Counted from the stretch's first letter, positions 7,586 to 17,461 are shown. The stretch: DNA of 64,000 nucleotides from an uncultured Eubacteriales bacterium (GCA_900544765.1 UQWI01000003.1:1-64000), one strand, 5' to 3'. Notes: a model not told the origin generated them from the sequence alone. Numbers and translations are program-made.

Positions 7586-8902
7586 TCAGCCGCCGGAGGA
7601 AAGCACGGAAAAGTGCATGTAGTCGGCGGTGGTGGTCCAGCCGGAGTAACCGTTTTCGGCCGTGCCGCCGCCCCAGCCCCAGCCGTACTTGGCAAACGCA
7701 CGCACGACACTGCTGTCCGGCGTAATGCAGTACGGGCTGTCGGAATACTTATAGCAGGTGCTGCCGGTTATGGCGGTATAGGGGTCGGTATTCGTGTAGC
7801 ACTGGAAGTTCTCCACCGGGTTGATATCTATGGCGCAGCCCCAGGAGTGGCGCATGGTGTCGGTATAGCGTGCGCCGCCCAGCGCGTGGATGGGGAACTG
7901 CTCGGGGTCGTTGTATATCTCCTCGAAGATGGCCTTGACCTCGTCCGCAACGGCCTTATTTACTTGCAGGTTCCAGGTACGGGTGTACTTGGCGCCGGAG
8001 GAGTCTATGTCCCAGGTACGGACCTGTATGGTCACTATGTAGTCGGAGAGGTTGGACTCGCTGCCGTTAAAGTAGGTCTTATTAGCATCGCCGAACAGGA
8101 TAGTACAGGCCTCTGCGTTGGGATTGCCCCATGCGTCTATCATTCCGCTGGCCTGTGCGCGGTTCGCAAAGGATGTGCTCGGATCCATTGTTGTCGTCTC
8201 GCCGCCGTCAGGAGTGTCAGGCAGAGTTACGTCCTCGACATCCTCCACCTCAAGGCGCTCCGCCGGCCAACCCGCACGGACAACCACAGCCGCAGCCTGG
8301 GCGCGTGTAAGCGTGGCGTCGCCGTGGAAGGCGCCGTCATCAAAGCCGTCGAGTATGCCCTTTCCGTAGGCCTGGAGCACGCTCTCACGGTACATGCTGG
8401 TTATGCTGCTGTAGTCCGCAATGCGGGCTTCCGGGCTGTCCAGGCTCACCGGGTTCTCAGAATAAACGTTGCTGGTAAGATTGCTTATCATAACGCTCAT
8501 CTCATAGCGCGTAATTGGCTCGTTGAGCGCCTCAGCCGTGCATGGAATATCCAGGCCCCAGAGCACGCCGTAGTCGTTCACAACCTGCCAGTAGGGCTGG
8601 GACCAGTGCGTACTGGTGTCCATGCTGCGCGGCGCAAGCTCGCCTATCATGCAGAGCAGCTTTATGAACTCGCCCCGGGTGAGCTGGTCATCCGGGCAAT
8701 AGGTCGTGGCCGTCTTGCCGTCGATGATACCCCAGCTGGCGCACAAGTTTACATAATCAGCATACCAGGCGTCGTCCGGAACGTCCGTGAAATTCACATC
8801 GATAGGGCCGGTGCCGCTTGCGGCGTAGACCGGCAGGCTGGCGCAGAGCAGCGCGGCGGCCAGCACGGCGCAGAACACCCGAATTGCCTTGCTCTTTCTC
8901 AT
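7586..8902 (-). CDS. SLH-domain protein with M15 D-Ala-D-Ala carboxypeptidase domain
   Basis: A 438-residue secreted protein. Residues 1-27 form a signal peptide ending near VYAAS. Three S-layer-homology repeats follow (about 35-215), each with the TRGEF, TRYEM or TRAQA element. The C-terminal 170 residues carry the M15 zinc peptidase motif: HSWGCAIDINP (metal His and Asp) and the closing DYMHF (metal His). Such enzymes trim D-alanine-containing peptide cross-links in peptidoglycan, while the SLH repeats hold the enzyme on the secondary wall polymer. It stands alone between tRNA-Val and cdd. Unlike the other two SLH proteins here, its SLH repeats are N-terminal. Confidence 0.9.
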   Translation of the reverse strand: MRKSKAIRVFCAVLAAALLCASLPVYAASGTGPIDVNFTDVPDDAWYADYVNLCASWGIIDGKTATTYCPDDQLTRGEFIKLLCMIGELAPRSMDTSTHWSQPYWQVVNDYGVLWGLDIPCTAEALNEPITRYEMSVMISNLTSNVYSENPVSLDSPEARIADYSSITSMYRESVLQAYGKGILDGFDDGAFHGDATLTRAQAAAVVVRAGWPAERLEVEDVEDVTLPDTPDGGETTTMDPSTSFANRAQASGMIDAWGNPNAEACTILFGDANKTYFNGSESNLSDYIVTIQVRTWDIDSSGAKYTRTWNLQVNKAVADEVKAIFEEIYNDPEQFPIHALGGARYTDTMRHSWGCAIDINPVENFQCYTNTDPYTAITGSTCYKYSDSPYCITPDSSVVRAFAKYGWGWGGGTAENGYSGWTTTADYMHFSVLSSGG

Positions 8903-8920
8903 ATCTTTCCCTCTTCCTCT

Positions 8921-9301
8921 TTAGTAGTTGAACGTGTGCGGCAAAAGCTCGCGGAGTTTATAGCTCACATATCTGCCTCCGGCCTTGGCGCAGAGCACCT
9001 CGATGTCCATGGAGAACTCGCTGAGGAACTGGCGGCAGGCGCCGCAGGGCATGCAGTAGTCCCGGCTCTCTCCCCAAATAGCAATACGTGCGAAGTCGGT
9101 GTGGCCCTCGCTGACCGCCTTGACGGCGGCTGTGCGTTCGGCGCAGATGGTGCTGCCCAGGGCCGCATTCTCAACATTGCAGCCGGTAAAAACCGTGCCG
9201 TCGGAGCACTCGAGCGCGGCGCCTACCGGAAAGCGCGAATACGGCGAATACGAGTTCTTGGCGGCCTTCTCTGCGATGTCCATAAGTTCTCTGTCTGTCA
9301 T
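8921..9301 (-). CDS. cdd: Cytidine deaminase
   Basis: A 126-residue tetrameric-type cytidine deaminase, converting cytidine and deoxycytidine to uridines in pyrimidine salvage. The zinc site is plain: NVENAALGSTICAERTA supplies Cys and the catalytic Glu, and PCGACRQ supplies the other two Cys. The start MTDREL at 9301 overlaps the stop of the upstream substrate-binding lipoprotein gene by four bases (ATGA), so the two are translationally coupled. The longer open frame upstream lies inside that gene and was ignored. The family length is usually 125 to 140 residues. Confidence 0.95.
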   Translation of the reverse strand: MTDRELMDIAEKAAKNSYSPYSRFPVGAALECSDGTVFTGCNVENAALGSTICAERTAAVKAVSEGHTDFARIAIWGESRDYCMPCGACRQFLSEFSMDIEVLCAKAGGRYVSYKLRELLPHTFNY

Positions 9302-10920
9302 GAGTTGTCCCCCTCGTCTGAGAATTTGATTGTCCAGTCGCTTATGTTGTAAAACACGTTGGTATTCGTCACTTCCATGCCCGTAATGACGTTCCTGTGG
9401 GTTATGACCTCGTGACGCTCGAAGCAAACGGGTATTATGGGCGCGTTCGTGGCGATATAGCGCAGCATGTCCAGGCAGGCGTTGTCGCGCGTGAGGTCGT
9501 CCGCAGCCAGGAAAGAGTTTATATAGGTCTGGTAGTTTTCGTCGGTAATCTGGCCGTAGTTGAGCGAGCCGTCCACGGAGAGCAGGCTGCTGAGGTCGAA
9601 GTCGCCGCCGAGCTTGACCTCGGCGTAATAGAGGTCGAAGGGTACGTCGGGCTCTCCGTCGGCGTCAGTGTCGTAGAGGTTTATGGCGGACTGATAGTCG
9701 GACCAGCTGAGTTCCCTCACGTTCACTGTAAAGCCCAGGCTCTCCAGGTCTTCGGCAAGCTTGTTGCACACGTCGCCCTTGCCGCTGCTCTGGGAGCAAA
9801 CTATGATATTCAGCTCCGCATCTCTTATGGTGCTGTAGCTGAGGTATTCCAGCTTGCCGTCATTGTCCATGTCGGAAACGCCTGCGTTCGCCAGATAGAG
9901 AGCCGCCTGCTGCAGGTTGTAATCCAGCTGAGAGGCCACAGTTTCGTTGTAGAACGGGCTTATTGGCGAGACTGGCAGTGCGCTGGCTATAGCCCCGTCC
10001 TGCATCAGCGTGTCTGCGGCATACTCCCTGTCGACTGCCAGGGATATGGCGTAACGGACGCTCGGGTTGCTCACAAGGTCGTTGGCCATGTTGAAGCCGA
10101 AATAGTGCATGTTCGTTGTGGTGTAATAGCGTGTTTCGGTGTTGCCGCCGTAGCCGAGGTTTGACGAGCTGGATGTGTCGTTAAGCACAAGATCTATATA
10201 GCCGTCCTCAAATGCGGTTATCAGGCTCTCCGTCTGAGCATACTCAGCAAAGTACACCCTGTCCACAGGAAGGCTCTCGCCGTAGCCGGAAAAGGCTTCC
10301 ACATAATTTGCACCCTCGACGTACATGTACGGTCCGGTGCCCACGGGCCGCGTCTGGTTGGCAGCGCCATCCTTTATAACCGGTACGGTGAGCAGGTAGG
10401 GCAAGAGCTGGTTGGCTTTCGTAGTAGAGATGTGGAAGGTAAGGTTGTCCGAGGCACTTGCGCCGTACATCGAGATAAAGCGTCCGGAGTAGCGGGACGT
10501 CCTGCGTGCTAGGGATATGGAGTACGCCACGTCATATGCAGTCAGCGTACTGCCGTCGTGCATAGGTATGCCGTCTTTGATTGTAAAAGTCCAGTAAGTG
10601 CCATTGGACGAGACGCTGTATTCCTCTATTATGCGGCTTGTGAGCTCGTAGTTCTCGTCCAGCTCGAACACGTTGTCAAAGACCAGCTGGGAAATCAGCA
10701 GGTTGTTTATGTCGTCGGTGGCATAGGGGTTGAGACTGGCAGATGAGTTGTAATTGAGCGTAAACACCTCGTCAGCCGCGTCGCCTATCCCCAGCTCCTG
10801 GCCTGGCAGCTGACCCACCGGCGCGCTCTCCTCCGCTTCAGGGACGTCCTGGCCGCATGCTGTCAGCAAGAGCATGAGCGCCATGACCAGCGCAATCAAT
10901 TTAAAACCGTATCTTTTCAT
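9298..10920 (-). CDS. ABC transporter substrate-binding lipoprotein (family 5, oligopeptide type)
   Basis: A 540-residue extracytoplasmic solute-binding protein. The N-terminus MKRYGFKLIALVMALMLL ends in a lipobox, LLTAC, with the lipidated Cys at residue 22. The body has the family-5 pattern: a TLNYNSSASLNPYATDD opening, WTFTIKDGIPMHDGS near residue 135, and VRYAISLAVDRE near residue 285. These proteins deliver peptides, nickel or other solutes to an ABC permease, but no permease or ATPase gene lies beside it, so it is an orphan receptor in this window. It overlaps cdd by four bases; a nucleoside-linked ligand cannot be concluded from that. Confidence 0.88.
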   Translation of the reverse strand: MKRYGFKLIALVMALMLLLTACGQDVPEAEESAPVGQLPGQELGIGDAADEVFTLNYNSSASLNPYATDDINNLLISQLVFDNVFELDENYELTSRIIEEYSVSSNGTYWTFTIKDGIPMHDGSTLTAYDVAYSISLARRTSRYSGRFISMYGASASDNLTFHISTTKANQLLPYLLTVPVIKDGAANQTRPVGTGPYMYVEGANYVEAFSGYGESLPVDRVYFAEYAQTESLITAFEDGYIDLVLNDTSSSSNLGYGGNTETRYYTTTNMHYFGFNMANDLVSNPSVRYAISLAVDREYAADTLMQDGAIASALPVSPISPFYNETVASQLDYNLQQAALYLANAGVSDMDNDGKLEYLSYSTIRDAELNIIVCSQSSGKGDVCNKLAEDLESLGFTVNVRELSWSDYQSAINLYDTDADGEPDVPFDLYYAEVKLGGDFDLSSLLSVDGSLNYGQITDENYQTYINSFLAADDLTRDNACLDMLRYIATNAPIIPVCFERHEVITHRNVITGMEVTNTNVFYNISDWTIKFSDEGDNS

Positions 10921-10959
10921 ACATCGCCTCCGGGCAGTTTACCGAGGCCGCCCTGCGGG

Positions 10960-11772
10960 TCAGGCCAATTCTATCACCGCGCACTGGCTGCCCCTCAGGG
11001 CGCCGTGCTTGGAAGTATAGCGGTGAGACCAGTATTTCTCGTGCTTTTCAAACGTGCACTCGCCGGAGACGGCGATGTGCTCGCGCTTCAGGCCCAAGCT
11101 GAGCATGCGGTGCGCAAGCGCCCCGCGCAAGTCGACGTTGAACTTGCCCGCCTTGCGGCCTGTGAATATGTACTCCTCCGCGTCCCGGCCCAGCCAGGCG
11201 CGCAGCGCGTCCGGCACATCATTGTCCGTCTCAAAGGCGGCGCAGCCTATGGCCGGGCCTATCGCGGCGCAGATATTTTCCGCCCGGCAGCCGAGAGAGC
11301 ACATCAGGCGTATCGTCTCACCGATTATATCGCCCACGGAGCTGCGCCAGCCGCAGTGAACGGCTCCCGCCGCGCCGCGCACGGGGTCGTGCAGCAGCAC
11401 CGGCACGCAGTCGGCGGTAAAGCAGAAGATTGGCAGTCCCGGCGTCACGGTGACGAGGCCGTCGCACTCGGGCCCCTTTCCGGCATCCAAATGGCGCCTG
11501 TCCTCCTCGCCTACCAGACGGACAACGGTCCCGTGTACCTGGTGCGTATAGGCGCCGTGAAGCGCATCTATGCCCACGGCCGCGCCCAGGCGACGGTAAT
11601 TTTCGAGCACATTTGCAGTGTCGTCGCCCCGGTTGAAGCCCAGGTTGAGACTCGCAAAGTCCCCTGACGACACGCCGCCGTACCTCGTGGAAAAGGCGTG
11701 GCGCGCTGTTATCACAGGCGCGGTCATGTACACCACGCCGTTCTCCTCATGTTCTGCAAAACTATCCGGCAT
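10960..11772 (-). CDS. pgeF: YfiH/PgeF multicopper-oxidase-like purine nucleoside phosphorylase
   Basis: A 270-residue protein of the YfiH (DUF152, laccase-like) family, described as a purine nucleoside phosphorylase/deaminase and, in E. coli, a peptidoglycan-editing factor. Family signatures seen are HAFSTRYGGVS near the N-terminus, THQVHG, the DCVPVLLHDP strand, and AAVHCGWRSSV with the zinc-binding Cys and His residues. The ATG at 11772 follows a clear AAAGGAGGG site; the frame remains open 348 bases further upstream but has no family similarity there. Its 3' end lies 39 bases from the lipoprotein gene, so the three genes may be one transcript. Confidence 0.88.
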   Translation of the reverse strand: MPDSFAEHEENGVVYMTAPVITARHAFSTRYGGVSSGDFASLNLGFNRGDDTANVLENYRRLGAAVGIDALHGAYTHQVHGTVVRLVGEEDRRHLDAGKGPECDGLVTVTPGLPIFCFTADCVPVLLHDPVRGAAGAVHCGWRSSVGDIIGETIRLMCSLGCRAENICAAIGPAIGCAAFETDNDVPDALRAWLGRDAEEYIFTGRKAGKFNVDLRGALAHRMLSLGLKREHIAVSGECTFEKHEKYWSHRYTSKHGALRGSQCAVIELA

Positions 11773-12058
11773 GTTTTCCCTCCTTTCAGGATGACGGGTT
11801 GTCCGGCATACGTCGGATGCTCCGGAGCGCTCAAGGGATTGCAGGGCGGGATGTCCGCGCCGGTGTTTTCCTGAAAAAGCATATCCGACCGGCGTTTGCC
11901 GGGAGCTGCATTTCCCTCCATCTGTTGCTTTTGACAACGTTTTTCCGGGTTTTCTCCCACGCACCTCAGATGGTGCAGAATTATGTCCGGTATCACAAGG
12001 GCTTTTCTCTTTTCCCGCTCCCCAGAGGGCGCAGTATTCTCGTCTCTGGGGAAGTGCC

Positions 12059-12110
12059 GCGAGGGAAGCTGTATCTGGTATACTGCGACCAAGCGTCATG
12101 AGGCCCTGGT
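12059..12110. repeat. Dispersed palindromic repeat, copy 1
   Basis: A GCGAGGGAAGCTGTAT arm followed by a partly self-complementary TGGTATACTGCGA and the tail GCGTCATGAGGCCCTGG. The same order of elements recurs at 12163-12211, and the arm at the last bases of the window. The enclosing gap 11773-12229 has no credible gene. Confidence 0.55.
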
Positions 12111-12162
12111 GAAAAAGCACCTTACCCGAGGGCGCAGGATTTTTCGTTCGGGGTAAAATGAC

Positions 12163-12211
12163 GCGAGCGAAGATGTATTAAGATACTTCGAGCGAGCGTC
12201 ATGAGGCCCTG
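12163..12211. repeat. Dispersed palindromic repeat, copy 2
   Basis: This copy has GCGAGCGAAGATGTAT, a short loop and ATACTTC, then GCGTCATGAGGCCCTGG, 17 bases identical to copy 1. Between the copies a further imperfect hairpin (TTACCCGA with TCGGGGTAA) is present. It lies between secA and the pgeF leader and might help end secA transcription. Confidence 0.55.
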
Positions 12212-12229
12212 GGCGAAAAAGGCAAGCCC

Positions 12230-15001
12230 TTAGTTGTTTTTGCCGCAGCAGTCTTTATACTTCATCGGCAGTCCGTTCGGACGAAGCTTGCCGCAGGGGC
12301 AGGGGTCGTTGCGTCCGGGCTTCTTTATCTTCTTGATGGGCTGCTTCTTCTGAGGCTCTCCGCCTACGTTCGCGGCCTGCTGTGTGGCAACGCTCTTGCG
12401 CTCGATGGGCTGCTGCTTCGCGATGCGCACGATGAACAGGCGGCGGACGGTCTCCTCGCGGATACCGCGTATCATGGCCTCAAACATCTCGAAGCCCTCG
12501 TTCTTGTAGGCGTCGATGGGCTTTGTGTTGCCGTAGCCGCGCAGATTTATGCCGCGGCGCAGCTCGGTCATGGCGTCAAGGTGGTCCATCCAGTACTCGT
12601 CGACCACGCGGAGCATGACCACACGCTCGAGCTCGCGCATGATGGGCACGCCGTTGGGCATGTTGCCGAGCTCGGCCTCCTTGGCCTCGTAAAACGCGAA
12701 GGCCTTCTCCTCTACCAGTCCGGTGAGCTTGTCGGCCGTCATGCCCTTCACGTCGTCGGGACCCAGGCGTATGTCGCCCGGGCGCAGGAACAGCCTGCCG
12801 AAGGGCGCAAGCGTGTCGTTGAGCTGCTTGATGTCAAGCTGCTGCTCGTGGCCGAAGCCGTCGGCTATGGTGGAGGAGATAAACTCCTCTATCATCTTGC
12901 GGATGCTGGGCTGAAGGTCCTCGCCGTTGAGCACCTTCTGGCGCTCGGCGTAGATGACGTTGCGCTGCACGTTCATTACGTCGTCGTACTCGAGAACGTT
13001 CTTACGGGTCTGGAAGTTGCGGCTCTCGACGGTTTTCTGCGCCTGCTCTATGGCGTTGGTGAGCATCTTCTGGTCAAGCGGGGTGTCGTCGTCTATCTTC
13101 AGCGCGTCCATCATGCTCATGACCCGCTCGCTGCCGAAGAGGCGCATGATGTCGTCGGTCATAGCGAGGTAGAAGCGGCTCTCGCCCGGGTCGCCCTGAC
13201 GGCCGGCGCGGCCGCGCAGCTGGTTGTCTATACGGCGCGACTCGTGCCGCTCCGTGCCGAGGATAAAGAGGCCTCCGACTTCCCTGACCTTCTCCGCCTC
13301 GGCGTCGGTTACGGCCTTGTGCTCCGCCATCTTCTCGGCAAAGAGCTTGCGGGCGGCGAGCACGTCCTCATTGTCCGTGTCGGCATAGCCCGTGGCCTCG
13401 GCTATGACGTTGTCGTCGTAGCCGGCCTTTTTGAGGTCGTTGCGGGCGAGGTATTCCGCGTTGCCTCCGAGCATGATGTCGGTGCCGCGGCCGGCCATGT
13501 TTGTGGCGATGGTCACCGCGCCGAGCTTACCGGCCTGGGCGACTATCTCCGCCTCTCTCTCGTGCTGCTTCGCGTTGAGGACGTTGTGGGGTATGCCCTC
13601 CTTCTTGAGCAGCTTGGAGAGATACTCGCTCTTCTCTATGGATATAGTGCCGACCAGCACGGGCTGGCCCTTCTCGTGGCACTCAATTATCTGGCGGATT
13701 ATTGCGCGGTCCTTGCCCTCCTCGTTCTTATAGACGACGTCTGGCCAGTCCTTGCGGACAACGGGCTTGTTCGTGGGTATCTCCACTATGTCCAGCTCGT
13801 AGATGGTCTGGAACTCCTCGGCCTCGGTGAGCGCGGTGCCGGTCATGCCGGACAGCTTGCCGTAGAGGCGGAAGTAGTTCTGGAAGGTTATCGTGGCCAG
13901 CGTGCGGTTCTCGCGCTGCACGTCGACGTGCTCCTTGGCCTCAATGGCCTGGTGCAGGCCCTCGCTGTAACGGCGGCCGAGCATGAGACGGCCGGTGAAC
14001 TCGTCGACAATTATGACCTCGCCGTCCTTGACGACGTAGTCTATATCGCGCTTCATAACGCCGTGGGCTTTCAGAGCCTGGTTTATGTGGTGGGCGAGGG
14101 TGGTGTTCTCAAGGTCGGAGAGGTTGTCCAGGTGGAAATAGCTCTCGGCCTTGGCGGTGCCGCGCGCAGTGAGCGTGGCGGTCTTGGCCTTCTCGTCGAC
14201 TATGTAGTCGGCGTCAATGCCCTCGTCCTCCTCGGCCTTGTCGTCGGTCGAGGCCACGACCAGCCTCTTTAGCGTGCGGACAAAGTCGTCGGCCCTGCGG
14301 TACATGTCCGTGCTCTCGTCGCCGCGCCCGGATATAATCAGCGGGGTGCGGGCCTCGTCTATGAGTATGGAGTCCACCTCGTCGACGATGGCAAAGGCGT
14401 GGCCGCGCTGCACCATCTGCTGCTTGTAGATGGCCATGTTGTCGCGCAAGTAGTCGAAACCGAGCTCGTTGTTCGTACCGTAAGTGATATCGGCGTTGTA
14501 GGCGGCCTTGCGCTCCTCGGCGGAGAGGCCGTGGACGATGAGGCCGACGGTCAGGCCCATAAAACGGTGTACCTTGCCCATCCACTCGCTGTCACGCCGG
14601 GCCAGGTAGTCGTTGACGGTGACTATATGCACGCCCTCGCCCGCGATGGCGTTGAGGTAGGCAGGCAGGACGGCGACAAGGGTTTTGCCTTCGCCGGTCT
14701 TCATCTCGGCTATGCGGCCCTGATGGAGCACAATGCCGCCGATGAGCTGGACTCGGAAGGGCTTCATGCCCAAAACGCGCCACGACGCCTCGCGCACGGC
14801 CGCAAAGGCCTCCGGCAGCAGGTCGTCCAAATCCTCGCCGTCTGCATAGCGCTGCTTGAACTCCGCGGTCTTGGCCTTGAGCTCCTCGTCGGACAGGGCC
14901 TGCATCTGCGGCTCCAGCGCCTCTATCTTGTTAACAATAGGGTTTATTCTCTTCAACTCGTGGTCGCTGTGCGTACCAAAAAGCTTGCTCATGATCCCCA
15001 T
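12230..15001 (-). CDS. secA: Preprotein translocase ATPase SecA
   Basis: The 923-residue motor that drives proteins through SecYEG. Visible motifs are Walker A MKTGEGKT, the DEAD-type [21 protein letters not shown] and [13 protein letters not shown] of motor domain 2, and a C-terminal zinc tail CPCG...KYKDCCG. The tail carries six more residues between its Cys pairs than the usual CPCGSGKKYKNC form. The start MGIMSKLF at 15001 is 11 bases from GGAGGT; the later in-frame ATG at 14992 is possible. It is monocistronic here, and its partner secY lies in the ribosomal cluster at 59.8-61.1 kb. Confidence 0.97.
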   Translation of the reverse strand: MGIMSKLFGTHSDHELKRINPIVNKIEALEPQMQALSDEELKAKTAEFKQRYADGEDLDDLLPEAFAAVREASWRVLGMKPFRVQLIGGIVLHQGRIAEMKTGEGKTLVAVLPAYLNAIAGEGVHIVTVNDYLARRDSEWMGKVHRFMGLTVGLIVHGLSAEERKAAYNADITYGTNNELGFDYLRDNMAIYKQQMVQRGHAFAIVDEVDSILIDEARTPLIISGRGDESTDMYRRADDFVRTLKRLVVASTDDKAEEDEGIDADYIVDEKAKTATLTARGTAKAESYFHLDNLSDLENTTLAHHINQALKAHGVMKRDIDYVVKDGEVIIVDEFTGRLMLGRRYSEGLHQAIEAKEHVDVQRENRTLATITFQNYFRLYGKLSGMTGTALTEAEEFQTIYELDIVEIPTNKPVVRKDWPDVVYKNEEGKDRAIIRQIIECHEKGQPVLVGTISIEKSEYLSKLLKKEGIPHNVLNAKQHEREAEIVAQAGKLGAVTIATNMAGRGTDIMLGGNAEYLARNDLKKAGYDDNVIAEATGYADTDNEDVLAARKLFAEKMAEHKAVTDAEAEKVREVGGLFILGTERHESRRIDNQLRGRAGRQGDPGESRFYLAMTDDIMRLFGSERVMSMMDALKIDDDTPLDQKMLTNAIEQAQKTVESRNFQTRKNVLEYDDVMNVQRNVIYAERQKVLNGEDLQPSIRKMIEEFISSTIADGFGHEQQLDIKQLNDTLAPFGRLFLRPGDIRLGPDDVKGMTADKLTGLVEEKAFAFYEAKEAELGNMPNGVPIMRELERVVMLRVVDEYWMDHLDAMTELRRGINLRGYGNTKPIDAYKNEGFEMFEAMIRGIREETVRRLFIVRIAKQQPIERKSVATQQAANVGGEPQKKQPIKKIKKPGRNDPCPCGKLRPNGLPMKYKDCCGKNN

Positions 15002-15166
15002 ATTGTGGCTTACCTCCACTCTTGCTAATGCTTTAACCTAAGAACTATACCATACAATTATGAACAAAAAAAGAGAAAACGCCATTTCCCTTAAAAATTC
15101 TATTTGCCGACAGCGTCCGCATGGTGTATTATATCACTGTTGGTCAAGAAAGAGAGAGGGGTTTGC

Positions 15167-16657
15167 ATGAAAAAAATAGGCTTTGACAACGACAAATATG
15201 TCCGTCTCCAGTCGGAAAAGATACGCGAGCGCATAAACCGTTTCGGCGGCAAGCTCTACCTCGAGTTCGGCGGCAAGCTGTTCGACGACTACCACGCCTC
15301 CCGCGTCCTGCCCGGCTTCCAGCCCGACAGTAAGGTCAAGATGCTGCTCGAGATGAAGGACGAGGCCGAAATAGTCATCGTAATCTCCGCCGACGACATG
15401 GAGCGCTCCAAGCGCCGCGGCGACCTCGGCATCACCTACGACGAGGACGCGCTCCGCCTGATAGACGCCTTCCGCTCCATCGGCCTCTATGTCGGCAGCG
15501 TGAGCATCACGCACTACCGCGGCCAGGCTGCGGCGGATGTGTTCCGCAAGCGGCTCGAGGCGCTGAAGGTGCCCGTTTACATGCAGCACTGGATACCTGA
15601 TTACCCGTCAAACCTTTCGCTTATCGTCTCCGACGACGGCTTCGGCAAGAACGACTACATAGAGACGAGCCGCCGCCTCGTCGTCGTCACCGCTCCCGGC
15701 CCCGGCAGCGGCAAGATGGCCTGCTGCCTCTCGCAGCTCTATCACGAGCACAAGCGCGGCGTAAAGGCCGGATACGCCAAGTTTGAGACCTTCCCCATCT
15801 GGAATCTCCCGCTCAAGCACCCCGTAAACCTCGCCTACGAGGCCGCGACCGCCGACCTCGACGACGTGAACATGATAGACCCCTTCCACCTTGAACACTA
15901 CGGTGAAACCACCGTGAACTACAACCGCGACGTGGAAATCTTCCCGGTGCTCAACGCGATGTTCGAACGCATATACGGCGAGAGCCCATACAAGAGCCCC
16001 ACGGACATGGGCGTCAACATGGCTGGATTCTGCATCACCGACGACGCCGTCTGCCGTGAAGCCAGCACCCGTGAGGTGATACGGCGCTATTTCAACGCCG
16101 CATGCGCCTACCGTCAGGGCCTCAACGAGCAGACCGAGGTGTACAAGGAAGAACTGCTTATGAACCAGCTCGGCGTCAAGCCCGACACCATGCCTGTAGT
16201 CCCCGCTTCGCTCGAGCGCGCCGAGGAAACCGGCGCCCCCGCCGTGGCCATGGAGATGCCCGACGGCAAGATAGTCACCGGCAAGACCTCCTCCCTGCTC
16301 GGAGCCTCCAGCGCCTGCCTGCTCAACGCGCTCAAATACCTGGGCGGCATACCGAACGACATCACGCTCATCGCGCCCAGCATCATCGAGCCCATACAGC
16401 ATCTGAAGGTTGAGCACATGGGCAACCACAACCCGCGGCTGCACACGGACGAGGTGCTCATAGCCCTGTCCATCTGCGCCGTCACGGACCCCAACGCGGA
16501 GAAGGCCATGGACGCCCTCGCCTCCCTCGCGGGCTGCGACGTGCACTCTTCCGTCATCCTCTCCCGCGTTGACGAGAACGTGTTCCAGCGTCTGGGCATG
16601 TACCTCACCTGCGAACCGCACTACCAGACGAAAAAGCTCTACCACGGCAAGAAATAA
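15167..16657 (+). CDS. DUF1846 (UPF0371) family protein
   Basis: A 496-residue cytosolic protein that matches the DUF1846 family over its whole length: KIGFDNDKYVRLQSEKI start, the GPGSGKMACCLSQLYHE nucleotide-loop-like motif near residue 180, and DPFHLEHYGE. The ATG at 15167 is preceded by GAGAGAGG; an upstream start at 15104 is not supported. The family is common in anaerobic Firmicutes and has solved structures with a Rossmann-like nucleotide-binding part, but its physiological role is not established. It is divergent from secA and ends at a terminator-like hairpin. Confidence 0.88.
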   Translation: MKKIGFDNDKYVRLQSEKIRERINRFGGKLYLEFGGKLFDDYHASRVLPGFQPDSKVKMLLEMKDEAEIVIVISADDMERSKRRGDLGITYDEDALRLIDAFRSIGLYVGSVSITHYRGQAAADVFRKRLEALKVPVYMQHWIPDYPSNLSLIVSDDGFGKNDYIETSRRLVVVTAPGPGSGKMACCLSQLYHEHKRGVKAGYAKFETFPIWNLPLKHPVNLAYEAATADLDDVNMIDPFHLEHYGETTVNYNRDVEIFPVLNAMFERIYGESPYKSPTDMGVNMAGFCITDDAVCREASTREVIRRYFNAACAYRQGLNEQTEVYKEELLMNQLGVKPDTMPVVPASLERAEETGAPAVAMEMPDGKIVTGKTSSLLGASSACLLNALKYLGGIPNDITLIAPSIIEPIQHLKVEHMGNHNPRLHTDEVLIALSICAVTDPNAEKAMDALASLAGCDVHSSVILSRVDENVFQRLGMYLTCEPHYQTKKLYHGKK

Positions 16658-16663
16658 ATAATA

Positions 16664-16702
16664 CGGCTCAGGGGTTCTCATTTCCCCCTGAGCCGCCGTT
16701 TT
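16664..16702 (+). terminator. Terminator between DUF1846 and Smr genes
   Basis: A 10-bp stem (GGCTCAGGGG at 16665-16674 with its complement at 16685-16694) followed by CCGTTTTG. The GAGGT ribosome site of the Smr gene begins immediately after it, so some read-through is possible. Confidence 0.7.
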
Positions 16703-16712
16703 GAGGTCAAAT

Positions 16713-17057
16713 ATGAGTGCTCTGCGTGAAGTTAACATAAAATATGACATGCCCACAGCCGGCCAGGCCGTCAAGCGCACGACCTTTGAGATTGAGAATG
16801 CACGCCGTCTCGGTCTCAAGTGCGTCAAGATAGTCCACGGCTACGGCTCTCACGGCAAGGGCGGGAAGATACGGGTTGAAGTGCGCGCGTATCTGGAGCG
16901 AATGAAGCGCCAGGGGCGAATAAAGGACTATATACCCGGAGAGCGCTTTTCCATCTTTGACGAGGCCACCCGCGCGGCCTTCGCGAAATGCGATGAGCTG
17001 CGCCGCGACAGCGACCTGGAGCGCGCGAATAACGGAGTGACGATAATAGTCATATGA
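16713..17057 (+). CDS. Smr-domain protein
   Basis: A 114-residue protein made almost entirely of a small-MutS-related (Smr) domain: the N-terminal [18 protein letters not shown], with a degenerate first motif, and the central [15 protein letters not shown], equivalent to the HGxG signature. Smr domains are DNA or RNA nucleases, some acting at collided ribosomes. In this copy the usual LDLHG motif is replaced by IKYDMP, so catalytic competence is uncertain. The ATG at 16713 follows GAGGT. It overlaps the next gene by four bases (ATGA). Confidence 0.75.
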   Translation: MSALREVNIKYDMPTAGQAVKRTTFEIENARRLGLKCVKIVHGYGSHGKGGKIRVEVRAYLERMKRQGRIKDYIPGERFSIFDEATRAAFAKCDELRRDSDLERANNGVTIIVI

Positions 17058-17461
17058 AGGTGACATACATGGTTTGCGACACGATACTAAAGCTTATAGG
17101 CCAGGCGGATGATGCGATACGCGAGCAGCGCTATGACGACCTGATGGAGTTTTACACCGACGATGCGGTGCTGGTCGTGCGGCCCGGCAAGGAGGCTCAC
17201 GGCAAGGACGAGATAAAGAGGGCTTTCATGGCTATAGCCGGTTATTTTAACGGCTATGTGTCGCCGCGCCAGGGCAATATGGTCATGCTTGAGGCCGGCG
17301 ACACGGTGCTCGTCCTCTCGCAGACATTTGTGGACGCCGACAGGAAGCCGGACAGTGAGTATCCCAGCGAGCGCCGCGCGACATATGTGTACCGCAACGT
17401 GGGCGGCCGCTGGCTCTGCGCAGTGGACAATTCCTACGGCACGAGCCTGCTTGAGCAGTAA
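17054..17461 (+). CDS. NTF2-like (YybH/DUF4440-type) protein
   Basis: A 135-residue NTF2-like protein. The helix [20 protein letters not shown] followed by [20 protein letters not shown] is the typical beginning of the SnoaL/DUF4440 group, and [19 protein letters not shown] is the closing sheet. These cone-shaped proteins bind small ligands; no enzymatic role can be given. It is translationally coupled to the Smr gene and ends just before the promoter of tRNA-Gly. It is not closely similar to the NTF2-like protein of the island at 4.1 kb. Confidence 0.75.
   Translation: MKVTYMVCDTILKLIGQADDAIREQRYDDLMEFYTDDAVLVVRPGKEAHGKDEIKRAFMAIAGYFNGYVSPRQGNMVMLEAGDTVLVLSQTFVDADRKPDSEYPSERRATYVYRNVGGRWLCAVDNSYGTSLLEQ

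Noticed and set aside
7613..9352. 579-codon plus-strand open frame
   Set aside because: Antisense to the SLH-M15 and cdd genes, both of which have clear catalytic motifs on the minus strand.
11773..12120. N-terminal extension of the PgeF protein
   Set aside because: The frame is open, but the ribosome site and family start are at 11772, and the extension contains part of a dispersed repeat.
12581..14272. 563-codon plus-strand open frame
   Set aside because: It is antisense to secA, Leu/Val/His-rich without any family motif, and arises from the GC-rich third positions of secA.
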